NCBI RefSeq assembly: GCF_001870905.1
Contig: NZ_LNDC01000034.1
Location: 1-35,069, forward strand
Source: Geitlerinema sp. PCC 9228
GTDB taxonomy: Bacteria > Cyanobacteriota > Cyanobacteriia > Cyanobacteriales > PCC-9228
DNA length: 35,069 bases
Direction: 5' to 3'
This document shows, in pieces, positions 23,891 through 32,458 of the stretch; the first letter of the stretch is position 1, and every line of letters begins with the position of its first letter. The notes below the pieces were generated by a model, which had not been told where the DNA came from, made no database searches, and saw only the letters and a program-made list of their open reading frames with translations. The position numbers and the translations under genes are program-made.

Positions 23891-25915
23891 GTGCAAGAAT
23901 CTCTCCGCCAATCTCCTCGTTCCCCATCGAGTTCGGTCCCACCGCAACGGTGGCACATTGCCGAAGCAGACACGCAAAAAGCACGGTGGCTAGCCGAACA
24001 AACGAACATCGACCCGGTTTTGGCACAAGTTTTGCTCAATCGCGGCATCGATACCCTAGAGGCAGCCACGGAATTTTTGTATCCGGAAAATATGGTTTTG
24101 CCGGACCCTCGGGAAGTTTTTCCCGATTTGCCGGTTAGTTTGGCTTTGTTGCAACAAGCGATCGCGCAAAATTGGCCTGTGGTTATCTGTGGCGACTACG
24201 ATGCCGATGGTATGACCAGTACGGCGTTGTTGTTGCGATCGCTGCGTTGGTTGGGGGCTAACGTAAATTACGATATTCCCAGCCGCATGTCGGAAGGCTA
24301 CGGCATCAACGAGCGGATTGTGGAAGACTGCTACGAAAACGGCATTCGCTTAATTTTAACCGTTGACAACGGCATTGCTGCCTACAACCCCATTGCCAGA
24401 GCCAAAGAATTAGGTATCCAGGTCATTATCACCGACCACCACGATTTACCCCCGGAACTTCCCCCCGCCGATGCCATTCTCAATCCCAAATTGCTGCCCA
24501 CCAGTTCCGTTTATTGGGGAATTGCTGGGGTGGGAGTTGCCTATATTTTAGCGGTTTCCCTCGCCAAGGGATACCAACAAGAAGAACAGTTGGATAACGA
24601 CCTGCTGGCGTTGTTTGCTTTGGGAACGGTGGCGGATTTGGCACCACTAACGGGGGTGAATCGCAAGTGGGTTCGGACGGGATTGCGATCGCTTCCCCAT
24701 TCCCCAGTAGAAGGGATTAAAGCTCTCATCCAAGTGTCGGGGGTAACCCAGAAAAAACAAACCCTGAAACCGGAAGACATTGGCTTTCGCCTAGGACCGC
24801 GTATCAATGCCGTGGGTCGCATTGCCGATCCCCAAACGGTTATTGAGTTGCTAACCACCGACGACCCGGCAGTGGCTTTACAGCGAGCCATGGAATGCGA
24901 ACAAATTAACCGCGAACGCCAGTCCATGTGCCATGCTATCGAACAAGAAGCTATTGAATGGGTCGAAACCCAAGGTACGGATTGGCAGCAAAGGCGGGTT
25001 TTGGTTCTGGTACAACCCAAATGGCACCATGGGGTGATTGGCATTGTGGCTTCCCGGCTGGTGGAACGATATGGCGTACCGGTTTTTATTGCTACCTACG
25101 AAGACGAACAACACCAGCACATTCGCGGGTCGGCAAGGGGGATTCCGGAGTTTCATGTTTTTGAAGCGTTGCAGTTTTGCGATGATTTGTTGGGGAAATA
25201 CGGCGGTCACCGAGCAGCAGGTGGGTTTTCTCTGGCAGCGGACAATTTTGCAGCTTTTCGCGATCGCCTCAGTCAATTTGCCCATCAATGCCTGCAGCCG
25301 GAGCATTTGAAGCCTTTGATTTCTATCGATGCTCGTTTGTCTCTGGCGGCTGCCGATTTACCCCTTTACGAGCAAATGCAAGCTTTTCAGCCGATGGGGA
25401 TTGAGAACAATACCCCCATTTTTTGGACGTCGGTGGAAGTTATTGACCAAAAGGTGGTCGGCGACAATCATGTCAAGTTGCGTTTGCAGGAAGGCGATAC
25501 CCTCCGAGATGCGATTGCGTGGCGTTGGGGGTCTTACTATCCCCTACCTCGTCAAATTGATGTTGCCTATCGCTTGCAAGAAAATGAGTTTAATGGTATA
25601 ATTAGCGCTCAACTAGAAATTGCGGGGGTTCGCTTGCCTGCTGTCACCAGCCATCCGACGACGAAACGCACCACCCGTCAGATTACGTTTACTTACAAAC
25701 AACGCCAATATAGCTGTGCGGTTTATCAAAACGGTAGCAAGCAAGAACTACGCATCCGCAACCAACAGGGCGAAGTTTTGGCAGTGACCAAGGGCGAAAT
25801 TTGGGGACTTGTGGGCAAAAATCGCGACAGTGCCCGTCAAGTTGATGTCCGCCAGCCGTTCTTTTACCATCTCATTAAGACAGCGATCGCATCTTTACCG
25901 CCGCACGCTGAATAA
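23891..25915 (+). CDS. recJ: Single-strand DNA exonuclease RecJ
   Basis: RecJ degrades single-stranded DNA 5' to 3' in recombination and mismatch or base-excision repair, using the DHH phosphoesterase fold. The frame has about 674 residues. Visible motifs are DYDADG (102-107), VDNG, TDHHDLP with the DHH at 182-184, and the DHHA1 motif GGHRAAGG (438-445), followed by an OB-like domain. The end (about 580-674) is longer than in enteric RecJ, which is common in cyanobacteria. The start is uncertain: GTG at 23891 is taken, a TTG lies two codons upstream, and neither has a clear ribosome site. No ATG is available before the conserved domain begins. Confidence 0.9.
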   Translation: MQESLRQSPRSPSSSVPPQRWHIAEADTQKARWLAEQTNIDPVLAQVLLNRGIDTLEAATEFLYPENMVLPDPREVFPDLPVSLALLQQAIAQNWPVVICGDYDADGMTSTALLLRSLRWLGANVNYDIPSRMSEGYGINERIVEDCYENGIRLILTVDNGIAAYNPIARAKELGIQVIITDHHDLPPELPPADAILNPKLLPTSSVYWGIAGVGVAYILAVSLAKGYQQEEQLDNDLLALFALGTVADLAPLTGVNRKWVRTGLRSLPHSPVEGIKALIQVSGVTQKKQTLKPEDIGFRLGPRINAVGRIADPQTVIELLTTDDPAVALQRAMECEQINRERQSMCHAIEQEAIEWVETQGTDWQQRRVLVLVQPKWHHGVIGIVASRLVERYGVPVFIATYEDEQHQHIRGSARGIPEFHVFEALQFCDDLLGKYGGHRAAGGFSLAADNFAAFRDRLSQFAHQCLQPEHLKPLISIDARLSLAAADLPLYEQMQAFQPMGIENNTPIFWTSVEVIDQKVVGDNHVKLRLQEGDTLRDAIAWRWGSYYPLPRQIDVAYRLQENEFNGIISAQLEIAGVRLPAVTSHPTTKRTTRQITFTYKQRQYSCAVYQNGSKQELRIRNQQGEVLAVTKGEIWGLVGKNRDSARQVDVRQPFFYHLIKTAIASLPPHAE

Positions 25916-25995
25916 AGCGATCGCTACCTCTATGTTTACACAGCTTATATATTTGAGCAAAAGAATTTCCCCAAAAAAATAAACTTGCCCCAGAC

Positions 25996-26050
25996 GTTTC
26001 GCGAAGCGCCTCTACAAAGTTTGAGTGATTTTTCTAAAAAATGAAATGTA
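25996..26050. repeat. Possible decayed right half of the 120-bp repeat
   Basis: GTTTCGCGAAGCGCC followed by TCTACAAAG and ending in AATGAAATGTA resembles the centre and right end of the repeat family. The left half cannot be aligned convincingly. It is a tentative relic 80 bp after recJ. Confidence 0.3.
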
Positions 26051-26188
26051 ATATACGCGATTTCGTCCCTTTTGTCAATCCCCAGGTTAACCAAAACTCG
26101 GAGGGTAAAAACGCCACTCGAAACCGATGGCTCCAAGCTAGGCCTTTACCCCCCAAATTTGGCAGAACTGAGTTGTCGCCATCTAACT

Positions 26189-26329
26189 TTATAAATCGCC
26201 GCCGCGAACGGCTAGCAAGAAAATCACAATGGGACCAGAAATCATAATCGCCGCCACCAGGGCAAGCTGGACAATTGGTTCCCAGTTGAAGCTAGCCAAG
26301 CCGCTGAGTAAATCGTTTAGAAATTCCAT
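26189..26329 (-). CDS. psb30: Photosystem II subunit Psb30 (Ycf12)
   Basis: This 46-residue single-helix membrane protein is peripheral to the photosystem II core near cytochrome b559. The sequence reads MEFLNDLLSGLASFNWEPIV, then a hydrophobic helix (about 20-41) and the ending FLLAVRGGDL. The segment E-x-I-x-Q-L followed by a G-P-(I/M)-(V/I)-I-F-L-L-A-V-R ending is the Psb30 signature. No strong ribosome site is visible. It lies divergent from the split cation exporter pair, sharing a 215-bp promoter region. It is easily missed in annotation because of its length. Confidence 0.9.
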   Translation of the reverse strand: MEFLNDLLSGLASFNWEPIVQLALVAAIMISGPIVIFLLAVRGGDL

Positions 26330-26544
26330 GGTTGTTCTGGTACAACTACTGAATCTAGCGTTTCATAATTTATATTATCTGGTTCCCTCAATCTAGTTTA
26401 AGGAACTTTACAAAAGTATAGAAAACGACAACTTCCTAAGCATTCTCCCTTAGAATATCTATGGAGGCGAATTGTTCGCGATCGCCGTTTCCAGTCCCTG
26501 TTACCATAGTTATTTGAGTTCCAGTACATGCCGGGAGTCACGCT

Positions 26545-26943
26545 TTGACAGTCAATATTTCTCCATCAACCACCAACCAAACAACCGCCAATTCTTCTAC
26601 CGAAACGTCTTCATCAGAACCAACCACCTCCCAAACCCCATCCTCCTCTCGTTCTACCTCTTTAGGAGGCATTTGGGCAGTCTTTTCCTCCACCTTTATC
26701 ACTATTTTGCTGGCGGAAATGGGAGACAAAACCCAAGTCGCTACCCTCCTGATGAGTGCCGAATCTCACGAACCCTGGATGGTGTTTGCTGGGGCAGGAA
26801 CCGCTTTGGTTGCCACCAGCTTGATTGGGGTTAGCTTGGGAAGTTGGTTGGGCAACCGCCTGTCGCCGCGAGTTCTGGAAAAATCGGCTGGCGTTTTATT
26901 GCTGTTTGTGGCGGCTTCTTTATTGTGGGAAATCTTTGCCTGA
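26545..26943 (+). CDS. GDT1/UPF0016 half-exporter, first half
   Basis: This 132-residue membrane protein has three hydrophobic segments after a disordered Ser/Thr-rich N-terminus (1-40). The family motif E-x-G-D-K-T (AEMGDKTQVATLL, about residue 58) marks the TMEM165/GDT1/Mnx family of cation exporters, which in cyanobacteria and chloroplasts move Mn2+ (and in relatives Ca2+). Full-length members have two such motifs; this protein has one and the next gene supplies the other, so the two probably pair as a heterodimer. The start is a TTG with GGGAG seven bases upstream; an ATG at 26528 is out of frame. It is divergent from psb30, which fits manganese supply or tolerance around photosystem II. 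Confidence 0.85.
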   Translation: MTVNISPSTTNQTTANSSTETSSSEPTTSQTPSSSRSTSLGGIWAVFSSTFITILLAEMGDKTQVATLLMSAESHEPWMVFAGAGTALVATSLIGVSLGSWLGNRLSPRVLEKSAGVLLLFVAASLLWEIFA

Positions 26944-27014
26944 CTAGTGGCAAATCCCAGCTCAAGTACAAACGTTTGCAAATAGCTTGAAAAAATAGAT
27001 ACAAAACAAGACTT

Positions 27015-27308
27015 ATGGATTGGCAATTAATCGGATTGAGCTTTATGACCGTATTTTTGGCAGAGTTGGGCGACAAAAGCCAAGTAGCTGCGATCGCATT
27101 GGGAGGCAGTAGCAAAGCCCCCAAAGCAGTGTTTTTGGGAACGGCTTCTGCCCTCGTCTTAGCCAGTTTTTTGGGGATTATGGTTGGCGAGGGAACCGCT
27201 CAAATCTTACCACAAGATATCGTCAAAGCGATCGCAGCCGTTGGTTTTACCATTATGGCCTTTCGCCTGTTATTTGGTTCCAGCGAAGCAGAAGAAACAG
27301 AAGAATAG
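27015..27308 (+). CDS. GDT1/UPF0016 half-exporter, second half
   Basis: This 97-residue membrane protein has three helices (about 3-22, 38-58, 66-87) and the motif FLAELGDKSQVAAIAL at about 15-30, the second E-x-G-D-K-(S/T) site of the GDT1 fold. An acidic tail (SSEAEETEE) ends it. It starts 71 bp after the first half on the same strand. Split two-gene versions of the manganese exporter are known in cyanobacteria and are thought to work together. The substrate here is inferred from the family. Confidence 0.87.
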   Translation: MDWQLIGLSFMTVFLAELGDKSQVAAIALGGSSKAPKAVFLGTASALVLASFLGIMVGEGTAQILPQDIVKAIAAVGFTIMAFRLLFGSSEAEETEE

Positions 27309-27334
27309 ATTGCCCATTTGATGGCAAGGAAATT

Positions 27335-27844
27335 TTAGTTCGATGCTGTCATCGGGGGAAAGTGTCGATAGCACCAATACATAACCGTTCCCCCAGCCAC
27401 CAGTTTCAGCATTTCCAAACCAAAGTATGCCATATGCATTTGGTTCATGCCCGAGGCAGCACTAGCTACCGGTTCCAGCAAATTCAACTGGGCACCCATG
27501 GCACTCATTTGGGGGGTGAGCACAAATGCCTGGGTCAGCGCGATCGCCATCAGCGAAACCGATAAAATAATAACAGTATTGCGACCGCGATCGCGATCGG
27601 GGTTGTTCTTGCAGGTGACCAGCAAACCAGTCAATGCCAAACCAGCACAGACCAGTTCCACACGATTGAACAACCAAAACAGCGAATAACCGGCAGAAGC
27701 AAATCCAGTGGTTTTCATCATGCCCGCAGCATACAAAGAAGGCATGACTACGAAATCCAACAACACGCTAGCACTTAACCAGAACCCTAGCGCGAACAGC
27801 AAAATTGTTTGCCATCGACGGGGATGAAAGTTAGAAGAATACAT
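27335..27844 (-). CDS. Four-helix membrane protein, DUF4149-like
   Basis: This 169-residue integral membrane protein has helices at about 12-33, 45-75, 87-110 and 138-158. The pattern FALGFWLSASVLLDFVVMPSLY and the loop QAFVLTPQMSAMG resemble DUF4149/TMEM205-like proteins, whose role is unknown. It is convergent with the exporter pair, with only 26 bp between stops. The ATG is preceded by an AT-rich stretch without a clear ribosome site. Confidence 0.65.
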   Translation of the reverse strand: MYSSNFHPRRWQTILLFALGFWLSASVLLDFVVMPSLYAAGMMKTTGFASAGYSLFWLFNRVELVCAGLALTGLLVTCKNNPDRDRGRNTVIILSVSLMAIALTQAFVLTPQMSAMGAQLNLLEPVASAASGMNQMHMAYFGLEMLKLVAGGTVMYWCYRHFPPMTASN

Positions 27845-28024
27845 AATTGCTAGAATTTCCTACGAATTCTGTTCTTTTATTCATACTCTAACGAATTTCT
27901 GCTTTCGTTCCTATAAAGCTTCATTTCAATTTAATTAAGAACCTTCACAATGTAAATTTTTTTGAAGGTTGCCCCCATGCCCGAAAATGAGAATATTTAA
28001 TTTAATTTCATTTCATTTGATTCC

Positions 28025-28432
28025 ATGTCCTATCAATACCATCGTGTGGTTCGATTTGCCGATACCGATGCCGCCGGTGTCGTCTACTTTGCCAATCTAT
28101 TATCCATGTGTCACGAAGCCTACGAAGCTTCCCTCACCGCCTCCAACATCCATTTGCCAAGCTTCTTTAGCAACGCACAAACTGCTATCCCCATCGTACA
28201 TGCCGATATCGATTATTTTCATCCTTTGTGCTGCGGCGATCGCTTAATAATTTCGTTACAAACAAAACCAGAAACCCCAGAAAAATTCCACATCCACTAT
28301 CAAATTTCTTTAGAAAACGAAAAAATAGCAGCCAAAGCCCATACCATTCACCTTGGCATCGATCCTGCCACCCGCAGCAAACAAGCTCTATCCCCAGAAG
28401 TGACCGCTTGGTTGCAAGCACATCGGCATTGA
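28025..28432 (+). CDS. menI: 1,4-dihydroxy-2-naphthoyl-CoA thioesterase MenI
   Basis: This 135-residue hotdog-fold thioesterase removes CoA from 1,4-dihydroxy-2-naphthoyl-CoA, the step before prenylation in phylloquinone synthesis. The 4HBT motif FADTDAAGVVYFANL carries the likely catalytic Asp15. HADIDYFHPLCCGD (about 59-72) is the usual second strand and turn. The length fits the cyanobacterial enzyme. Its position next to menE, menC, menA and menF supports this assignment over a generic acyl-CoA thioesterase. It is convergent with menE, so it is a separate transcript. Confidence 0.85.
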   Translation: MSYQYHRVVRFADTDAAGVVYFANLLSMCHEAYEASLTASNIHLPSFFSNAQTAIPIVHADIDYFHPLCCGDRLIISLQTKPETPEKFHIHYQISLENEKIAAKAHTIHLGIDPATRSKQALSPEVTAWLQAHRH

Positions 28433-28486
28433 CAAAAAATCCGATTTATGGTATGCTTTTAAGCAAAGATGGAAAAAGGAATAGCT

Positions 28487-28543
28487 GGGGCAAAAGTTGG
28501 CACGACTTCATGCCCCGTGGTCGGGGAAAGTTTCATTTTTTTT
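28487..28543 (+). terminator. Terminator-like hairpins after menI
   Basis: GGGGCA (28487-28492) can pair with TGCCCC (28511-28516), and the overlapping CCCCG (28513-28517) can instead pair with CGGGG (28522-28526). The second stem is followed by AAAGTTTCA and eight T residues to 28543, so a Rho-independent terminator for menI is likely. The alternative pairing is noted but no downstream plus-strand gene exists for it to control. Confidence 0.6.
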
Positions 28544-28620
28544 GAGATTCTTTCGCTCAAACATCTAACCTGGGCAAAAATAATTTCTGTAGGGTCTAAC
28601 CCCCATGCAGTCATCCCCCC

Positions 28621-30009
28621 TCATTCACTGCGTTGCCATTCAGCAATAATACGATCGACAGCTTCGCGATCGATTTTATGGCGATCGTTGCGAGGAATTT
28701 TCTCCACAGGAATCCAAACCTTGGGATATTTGTAACGGCTAATATTTAGAGAAGGAACTGGTTGCGGCAATGGTTCGCCTTGGCAACGCGGAACGTAAAG
28801 AGCAACCACAACTTGCCCCCAATCGCTATCAGGAATTCCCGTCACCAAAACATCGCGAACCCAACCCGTTTCTCGAATCGCTGCCTCCACTTCCTTGGGA
28901 AAAACATTTTCTCCACCCGTAACAATTTTATCGCTGTTGCGTCCGATTAAATGTAAATAGCCAGCAGCATCAAAATATCCCAAATCATCGGTTATCAATT
29001 TTCCATCAAACGGTTGGTTGGGATAGTATCCCCAAGCGAGAGAATCAGATGCGATCGCGACAATTCCCACCGCCTGTGAAGATGCTTGAATCGTAATTTT
29101 TGCATGGGGTAAACAACAACCTACTCCATTTTTTCCCAATAAAAAATCCTGGGGTTTTAGCGTTGCTACCTGAGCAGCCGTTTCCGTCATTCCGTAGGTA
29201 GGAGAAAGGGGAAGTTGCCATTGTTTTGCCGTTTCCAACAACGCCTGCCAAGCCGCTGCCCCCCCTAAAAAAATCGTTTGAAATTGCGACAACCAAGAAG
29301 CCGTTTCCGCCGATGCCAGCAAGCGTTGTAATTGCGTGGGAACCAGAGAAAGAAAAAACGTTTCTGGAGAAAATTCCTGCGGTAACTGGGAAGAATTCTT
29401 AGCCGAACCAACAAGCATATCCTTCCAAGAAGACAGAAGAAAAAATTTTCCGCCAGTAACCAGCGATCGCACAAATTGCATCAAACCGCTAACATGATAT
29501 AAAGGCAAAACGCACAAACTATTGATTTGCGAAACCTGGAAATACTGCCTCAATCCAGCCACCGCAGCCAGCAACGTTTCCCAATTGTGAACCACAAAAC
29601 GCAATTTTCCCGACGAACCGCCAGTAGCAATGCCAATTGGTCTGGAAATAAAAATCGGGAAAGGTTCCGATGCCGGTATTTGCCGTTCCTGCCAATTTCC
29701 ATCAGTAACAATAATATTGGGATGAACCAACTGCAAAGCCTGTTCCCATTCTTGCTTTCCCCATTGAGAATTTCCTAAAAATACCGGAAAATTGCAGGAA
29801 ACAGCAGCTACAAAAGTTGCTAAGAAATTAACTGTATCTGATGTAGCCAGCAAAATCTTCGGTGGATTTTTTCCTTGATAAGAATCTAGGCATTGCTGGT
29901 ATCGTTTCTGGCTAAATGCCAATAGATTTTCCGCCAGATAAGTAGGATGGAAATTTTCCCGAGGATATTCTTCTAAAAATGCTAACGGTGTTTTTCTGTT
30001 ATCGACCAT
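28621..30009 (-). CDS. menE: o-Succinylbenzoate-CoA ligase MenE
   Basis: This 462-residue ANL-superfamily ligase activates o-succinylbenzoate with ATP and joins it to CoA in phylloquinone synthesis. The motifs seen are the phosphate loop ATGGSSGKLRF (about 130-140), TYGMTETAAQV, YLHLIGRNSDKIVTGGENVF (the hinge and C-domain start) and a C-terminal Lys in NDRHKIDRE. The order and length match MenE. The ATG at 30009 lies only 4 bp from repeat copy C, so its upstream leader is repeat sequence and no Shine-Dalgarno is visible. It follows menC on the same strand across that repeat. Confidence 0.9.
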   Translation of the reverse strand: MVDNRKTPLAFLEEYPRENFHPTYLAENLLAFSQKRYQQCLDSYQGKNPPKILLATSDTVNFLATFVAAVSCNFPVFLGNSQWGKQEWEQALQLVHPNIIVTDGNWQERQIPASEPFPIFISRPIGIATGGSSGKLRFVVHNWETLLAAVAGLRQYFQVSQINSLCVLPLYHVSGLMQFVRSLVTGGKFFLLSSWKDMLVGSAKNSSQLPQEFSPETFFLSLVPTQLQRLLASAETASWLSQFQTIFLGGAAAWQALLETAKQWQLPLSPTYGMTETAAQVATLKPQDFLLGKNGVGCCLPHAKITIQASSQAVGIVAIASDSLAWGYYPNQPFDGKLITDDLGYFDAAGYLHLIGRNSDKIVTGGENVFPKEVEAAIRETGWVRDVLVTGIPDSDWGQVVVALYVPRCQGEPLPQPVPSLNISRYKYPKVWIPVEKIPRNDRHKIDREAVDRIIAEWQRSE

Positions 30010-30013
30010 ATCA

Positions 30014-30132
30014 TACTATTTCTAAAAAACAACAATCGTCTGACGTTCACTAATTTTCTTGCTAGGGGGGCTTCGCGAAGTACCCCTACAAAAGTACCCC
30101 GATTATTTTTTGGAAAATCTAAGAAAATGGTA
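30014..30132. repeat. MITE-like repeat, copy C, between menC and menE
   Basis: This 119-bp copy begins TACTATTTCT and ends AGAAAATGGTA, with the variant centre GGGGGGCTTCGCGAAGTACCCC. It fills more than half of the 201-bp gap between the menC stop and the menE start. On the men strand, its end forms the menE leader. Confidence 0.72.
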
Positions 30133-30210
30133 TTATGTTTTTTTTCGATATTTTTTGCCTACAGTAGAGCAAACAAAATCTATTTTCCCCAAAATGAATT
30201 GTCCTAAAAT

Positions 30211-31170
30211 TTATTTTCCCCCTTCTTTTCCAAACAATCCATCTACCCCAAAACCAACACAACGACTGGGATTTACCTCCGCCGCCAATCGCAAAGCTGC
30301 TTTTCTTCCCACTTCTGTTTCCAAAGCCGAAGAAAAAACCACATCAATTTCATGGGTTTGGCAAAACTTTCGCAACCTACTTGGCGAACCAGCGATGCAG
30401 GGTTTGATAATAAAAATTCCTCGCCATTGTCGCTGGTAGCAATCTTGCAGTTGCGGCAAAGTTGCCACCGATTCGTCTAATGCAATGGGAGTGGTATATT
30501 GCTGGTTGAGGTCTTGCATGGTGTTAAAGAAATGGGGAGGGAGAGGTTGTTCTAAAAACTCGATTGGGGGTTGGTGGTTTTTCCTCATGCGATCGCAATT
30601 TGCCAACCAAGCTTTCGTCGTATCTACATCCAATCCACCATTGGCATCGAGGCGTAGCTGGCAATCTGTGGGAAGTTCTTGTAGCAACTGCTGCCAAATT
30701 TTTTGTTCGGTATTGAAATGGGTAACCCCAATTTTCCATTTAAAGGTACGATACCCTTTTTCATAGGGCGATCGCCAGGCGGATAAAGCTGCTTCTCCAG
30801 TAGGCAACAGCCAGCTATATTGCAAAGACGGCAATGGTGGCAATTCGCCTATATCTTCCATCGCCGATTCCAAACCAAACTGACACGCCGGTAGCCGATG
30901 GGGAATAGCAAAAATGGTTTCTGCGGTAATGGTTTTCGGTAGTTGCTGGCAAAAAGCAACAGCTTCGGAAAGACTTTCGCTACCAAAATCGGTTAGAGGG
31001 GCAATTTCTCCCCAACCAGTTCCCCGATTTCCTGTCAAACGTACGAAAATGCCTTCCCGATACTGCCAAGTTCCGTGGCTGGTTGCCAGGGGATGGCGAA
31101 GCGATCGCCGATAGGGATAAAATGTAAAGCTATATGTTTCGCAAAGCGTTTCTGGTTGAGTGCGGTACAT
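30211..31170 (-). CDS. menC: o-Succinylbenzoate synthase MenC
   Basis: This enolase-superfamily enzyme dehydrates SHCHC to o-succinylbenzoate. From the ATG at 31170 it has 319 residues. The N-terminal FYPYRRSLRHPLATSHG is typical of the cyanobacterial form. The barrel shows FKWKIG (the KxK acid/base pair), LRLDANGG, EFLEQPLPP, IALDESVAT and the second Lys in IIKPCIAGSP. The frame is open to a TTG at 31254, 4 bp after the menA stop, but the extra 28 residues carry no family sequence; GGAAAAG precedes the chosen ATG. It is co-directional with menA upstream, so menA-menC form an operon. Confidence 0.88.
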   Translation of the reverse strand: MYRTQPETLCETYSFTFYPYRRSLRHPLATSHGTWQYREGIFVRLTGNRGTGWGEIAPLTDFGSESLSEAVAFCQQLPKTITAETIFAIPHRLPACQFGLESAMEDIGELPPLPSLQYSWLLPTGEAALSAWRSPYEKGYRTFKWKIGVTHFNTEQKIWQQLLQELPTDCQLRLDANGGLDVDTTKAWLANCDRMRKNHQPPIEFLEQPLPPHFFNTMQDLNQQYTTPIALDESVATLPQLQDCYQRQWRGIFIIKPCIAGSPSRLRKFCQTHEIDVVFSSALETEVGRKAALRLAAEVNPSRCVGFGVDGLFGKEGGK

Positions 31171-31257
31171 CGTCTTTTCCATGCATGGAAGCCAGGAATT
31201 ACCCATGGTTGTGGTTTTCCATTGGTAGTTCCTGACTTCAAAGGTTGACTGCAACGG

Positions 31258-32178
31258 CTAGGGAAGGAAATTTAGGAGAAAGCCAACTCCCAGCAAGGAA
31301 CAACTCGATGCGTGGATGGAAATAGCAATGAATTTGCTATTGCTAACTTTATCCGGTTGTGCGTGATATTTGTTGACATGGGTACACAACTGCCAAGCAA
31401 ATGGGAGGCTACCAAAAGCCAGAATCGTCCACATGGGCAGGATTTCCAGTACAATTCCGGCTACAATGGTGGCGTAGATACTACCACAGAACCAAGGTAA
31501 GAGTTTGGCACCGCGTTCGGTTCCCAAACGTACGATCGGCGATCGCTTGCCGGCTTTGATATCGTCTTCCACTTGGTGGAAATGAGAACAAAACAACACC
31601 AAGCTGGTGACCAAACCCACCACCGTCGCCGCAATCCACAAAGCAGCCATGTTGCCAACCAACCAACGCTGGGTTTGGCTGTAGTAGGCAGCTGCTACCG
31701 CTAGCGGACCAAAGGCGATCCAACAAATAATTTCCCCCAAACCATGATATCCCAATCGGAAAGGCGGTCCTTGGTAAGTGTAGCCCAGCAGACAACTGAG
31801 AACCACCAAAGCGATAATGGTGATGTCTTGCTGCCACCAAGCGATCGCTAGAATTCCCAAGATTCCCAAGATTAAAAATAGGTTGGCTAACCCGAATATT
31901 AAGTTTTTGTTACCTGTTAAGTTTACTAAAGAATGGGGTTTGTTTTCGTCAATCCCAGTTTCCGAATCAAAAACATCGTTGCTGAGATTTAACCAGATCA
32001 CGATGAAAATGGCGGATATCAAAAAGGTGTAAAATACTCTGCCGTTAAAAACCTGGGTATCGGCAACAGCTACCGCCGTTCCTACCCAAATCGGCATGAT
32101 GGCTACGCTGTAAATCGGCGGCTTGATGGCTGCCAGCCACAGTTTCGCACTCGATGATTCCAAAGTCTGCAAACTCAT
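31258..32178 (-). CDS. menA: 1,4-dihydroxy-2-naphthoate phytyltransferase MenA
   Basis: This 306-residue UbiA-superfamily membrane prenyltransferase attaches the phytyl chain to dihydroxynaphthoate, the committed step to phylloquinone of photosystem I. It shows about eight to nine hydrophobic helices. The Mg-diphosphate motif is NDVFDSETGID, with the second aspartate-rich region around HQVEDDIKAGKRSPIVRLG. The length and the LAAIKPPIYSVAIMPIWVG start are typical of the cyanobacterial enzyme. It heads the minus-strand menA-menC-menE series and is divergent from menF, sharing a 280-bp promoter region. Confidence 0.92.
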   Translation of the reverse strand: MSLQTLESSSAKLWLAAIKPPIYSVAIMPIWVGTAVAVADTQVFNGRVFYTFLISAIFIVIWLNLSNDVFDSETGIDENKPHSLVNLTGNKNLIFGLANLFLILGILGILAIAWWQQDITIIALVVLSCLLGYTYQGPPFRLGYHGLGEIICWIAFGPLAVAAAYYSQTQRWLVGNMAALWIAATVVGLVTSLVLFCSHFHQVEDDIKAGKRSPIVRLGTERGAKLLPWFCGSIYATIVAGIVLEILPMWTILAFGSLPFAWQLCTHVNKYHAQPDKVSNSKFIAISIHASSCSLLGVGFLLNFLP

Positions 32179-32458
32179 GCGGCGTTCCTACAATATAGTA
32201 AATGTTCGCCAAGTGTTTATTTATTTTACGACGTAGTGCGGTAGGAGAAAACTCCATCGTGGTTTCTATTGGCTTGACCACCCGTAACGAACAGACAATT
32301 CCAGTGGCGGTTGCCGGGAATAAAAAAAGTAGTGCTATTGGCATGGTTCCTATCTACGGTATCTCATGGCAAACTAGGGATTACGTACCTTGCGTGCCAA
32401 ATCTTAACCATCGTTTGCATTTGTCAAAAATGTTTCGGTGGTAGAGAGAAACGATCCT

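Noticed and set aside
26330-26544. Possible Mn-sensing yybP-ykoY riboswitch upstream of the exporter pair.
   Set aside because: The conserved loop sequences were not found; the gap appears to be an ordinary divergent promoter region.
28487-28526. Mutually exclusive hairpins suggesting an attenuator or riboswitch.
   Set aside because: There is no downstream gene on the plus strand to control; a simple terminator for menI explains it.
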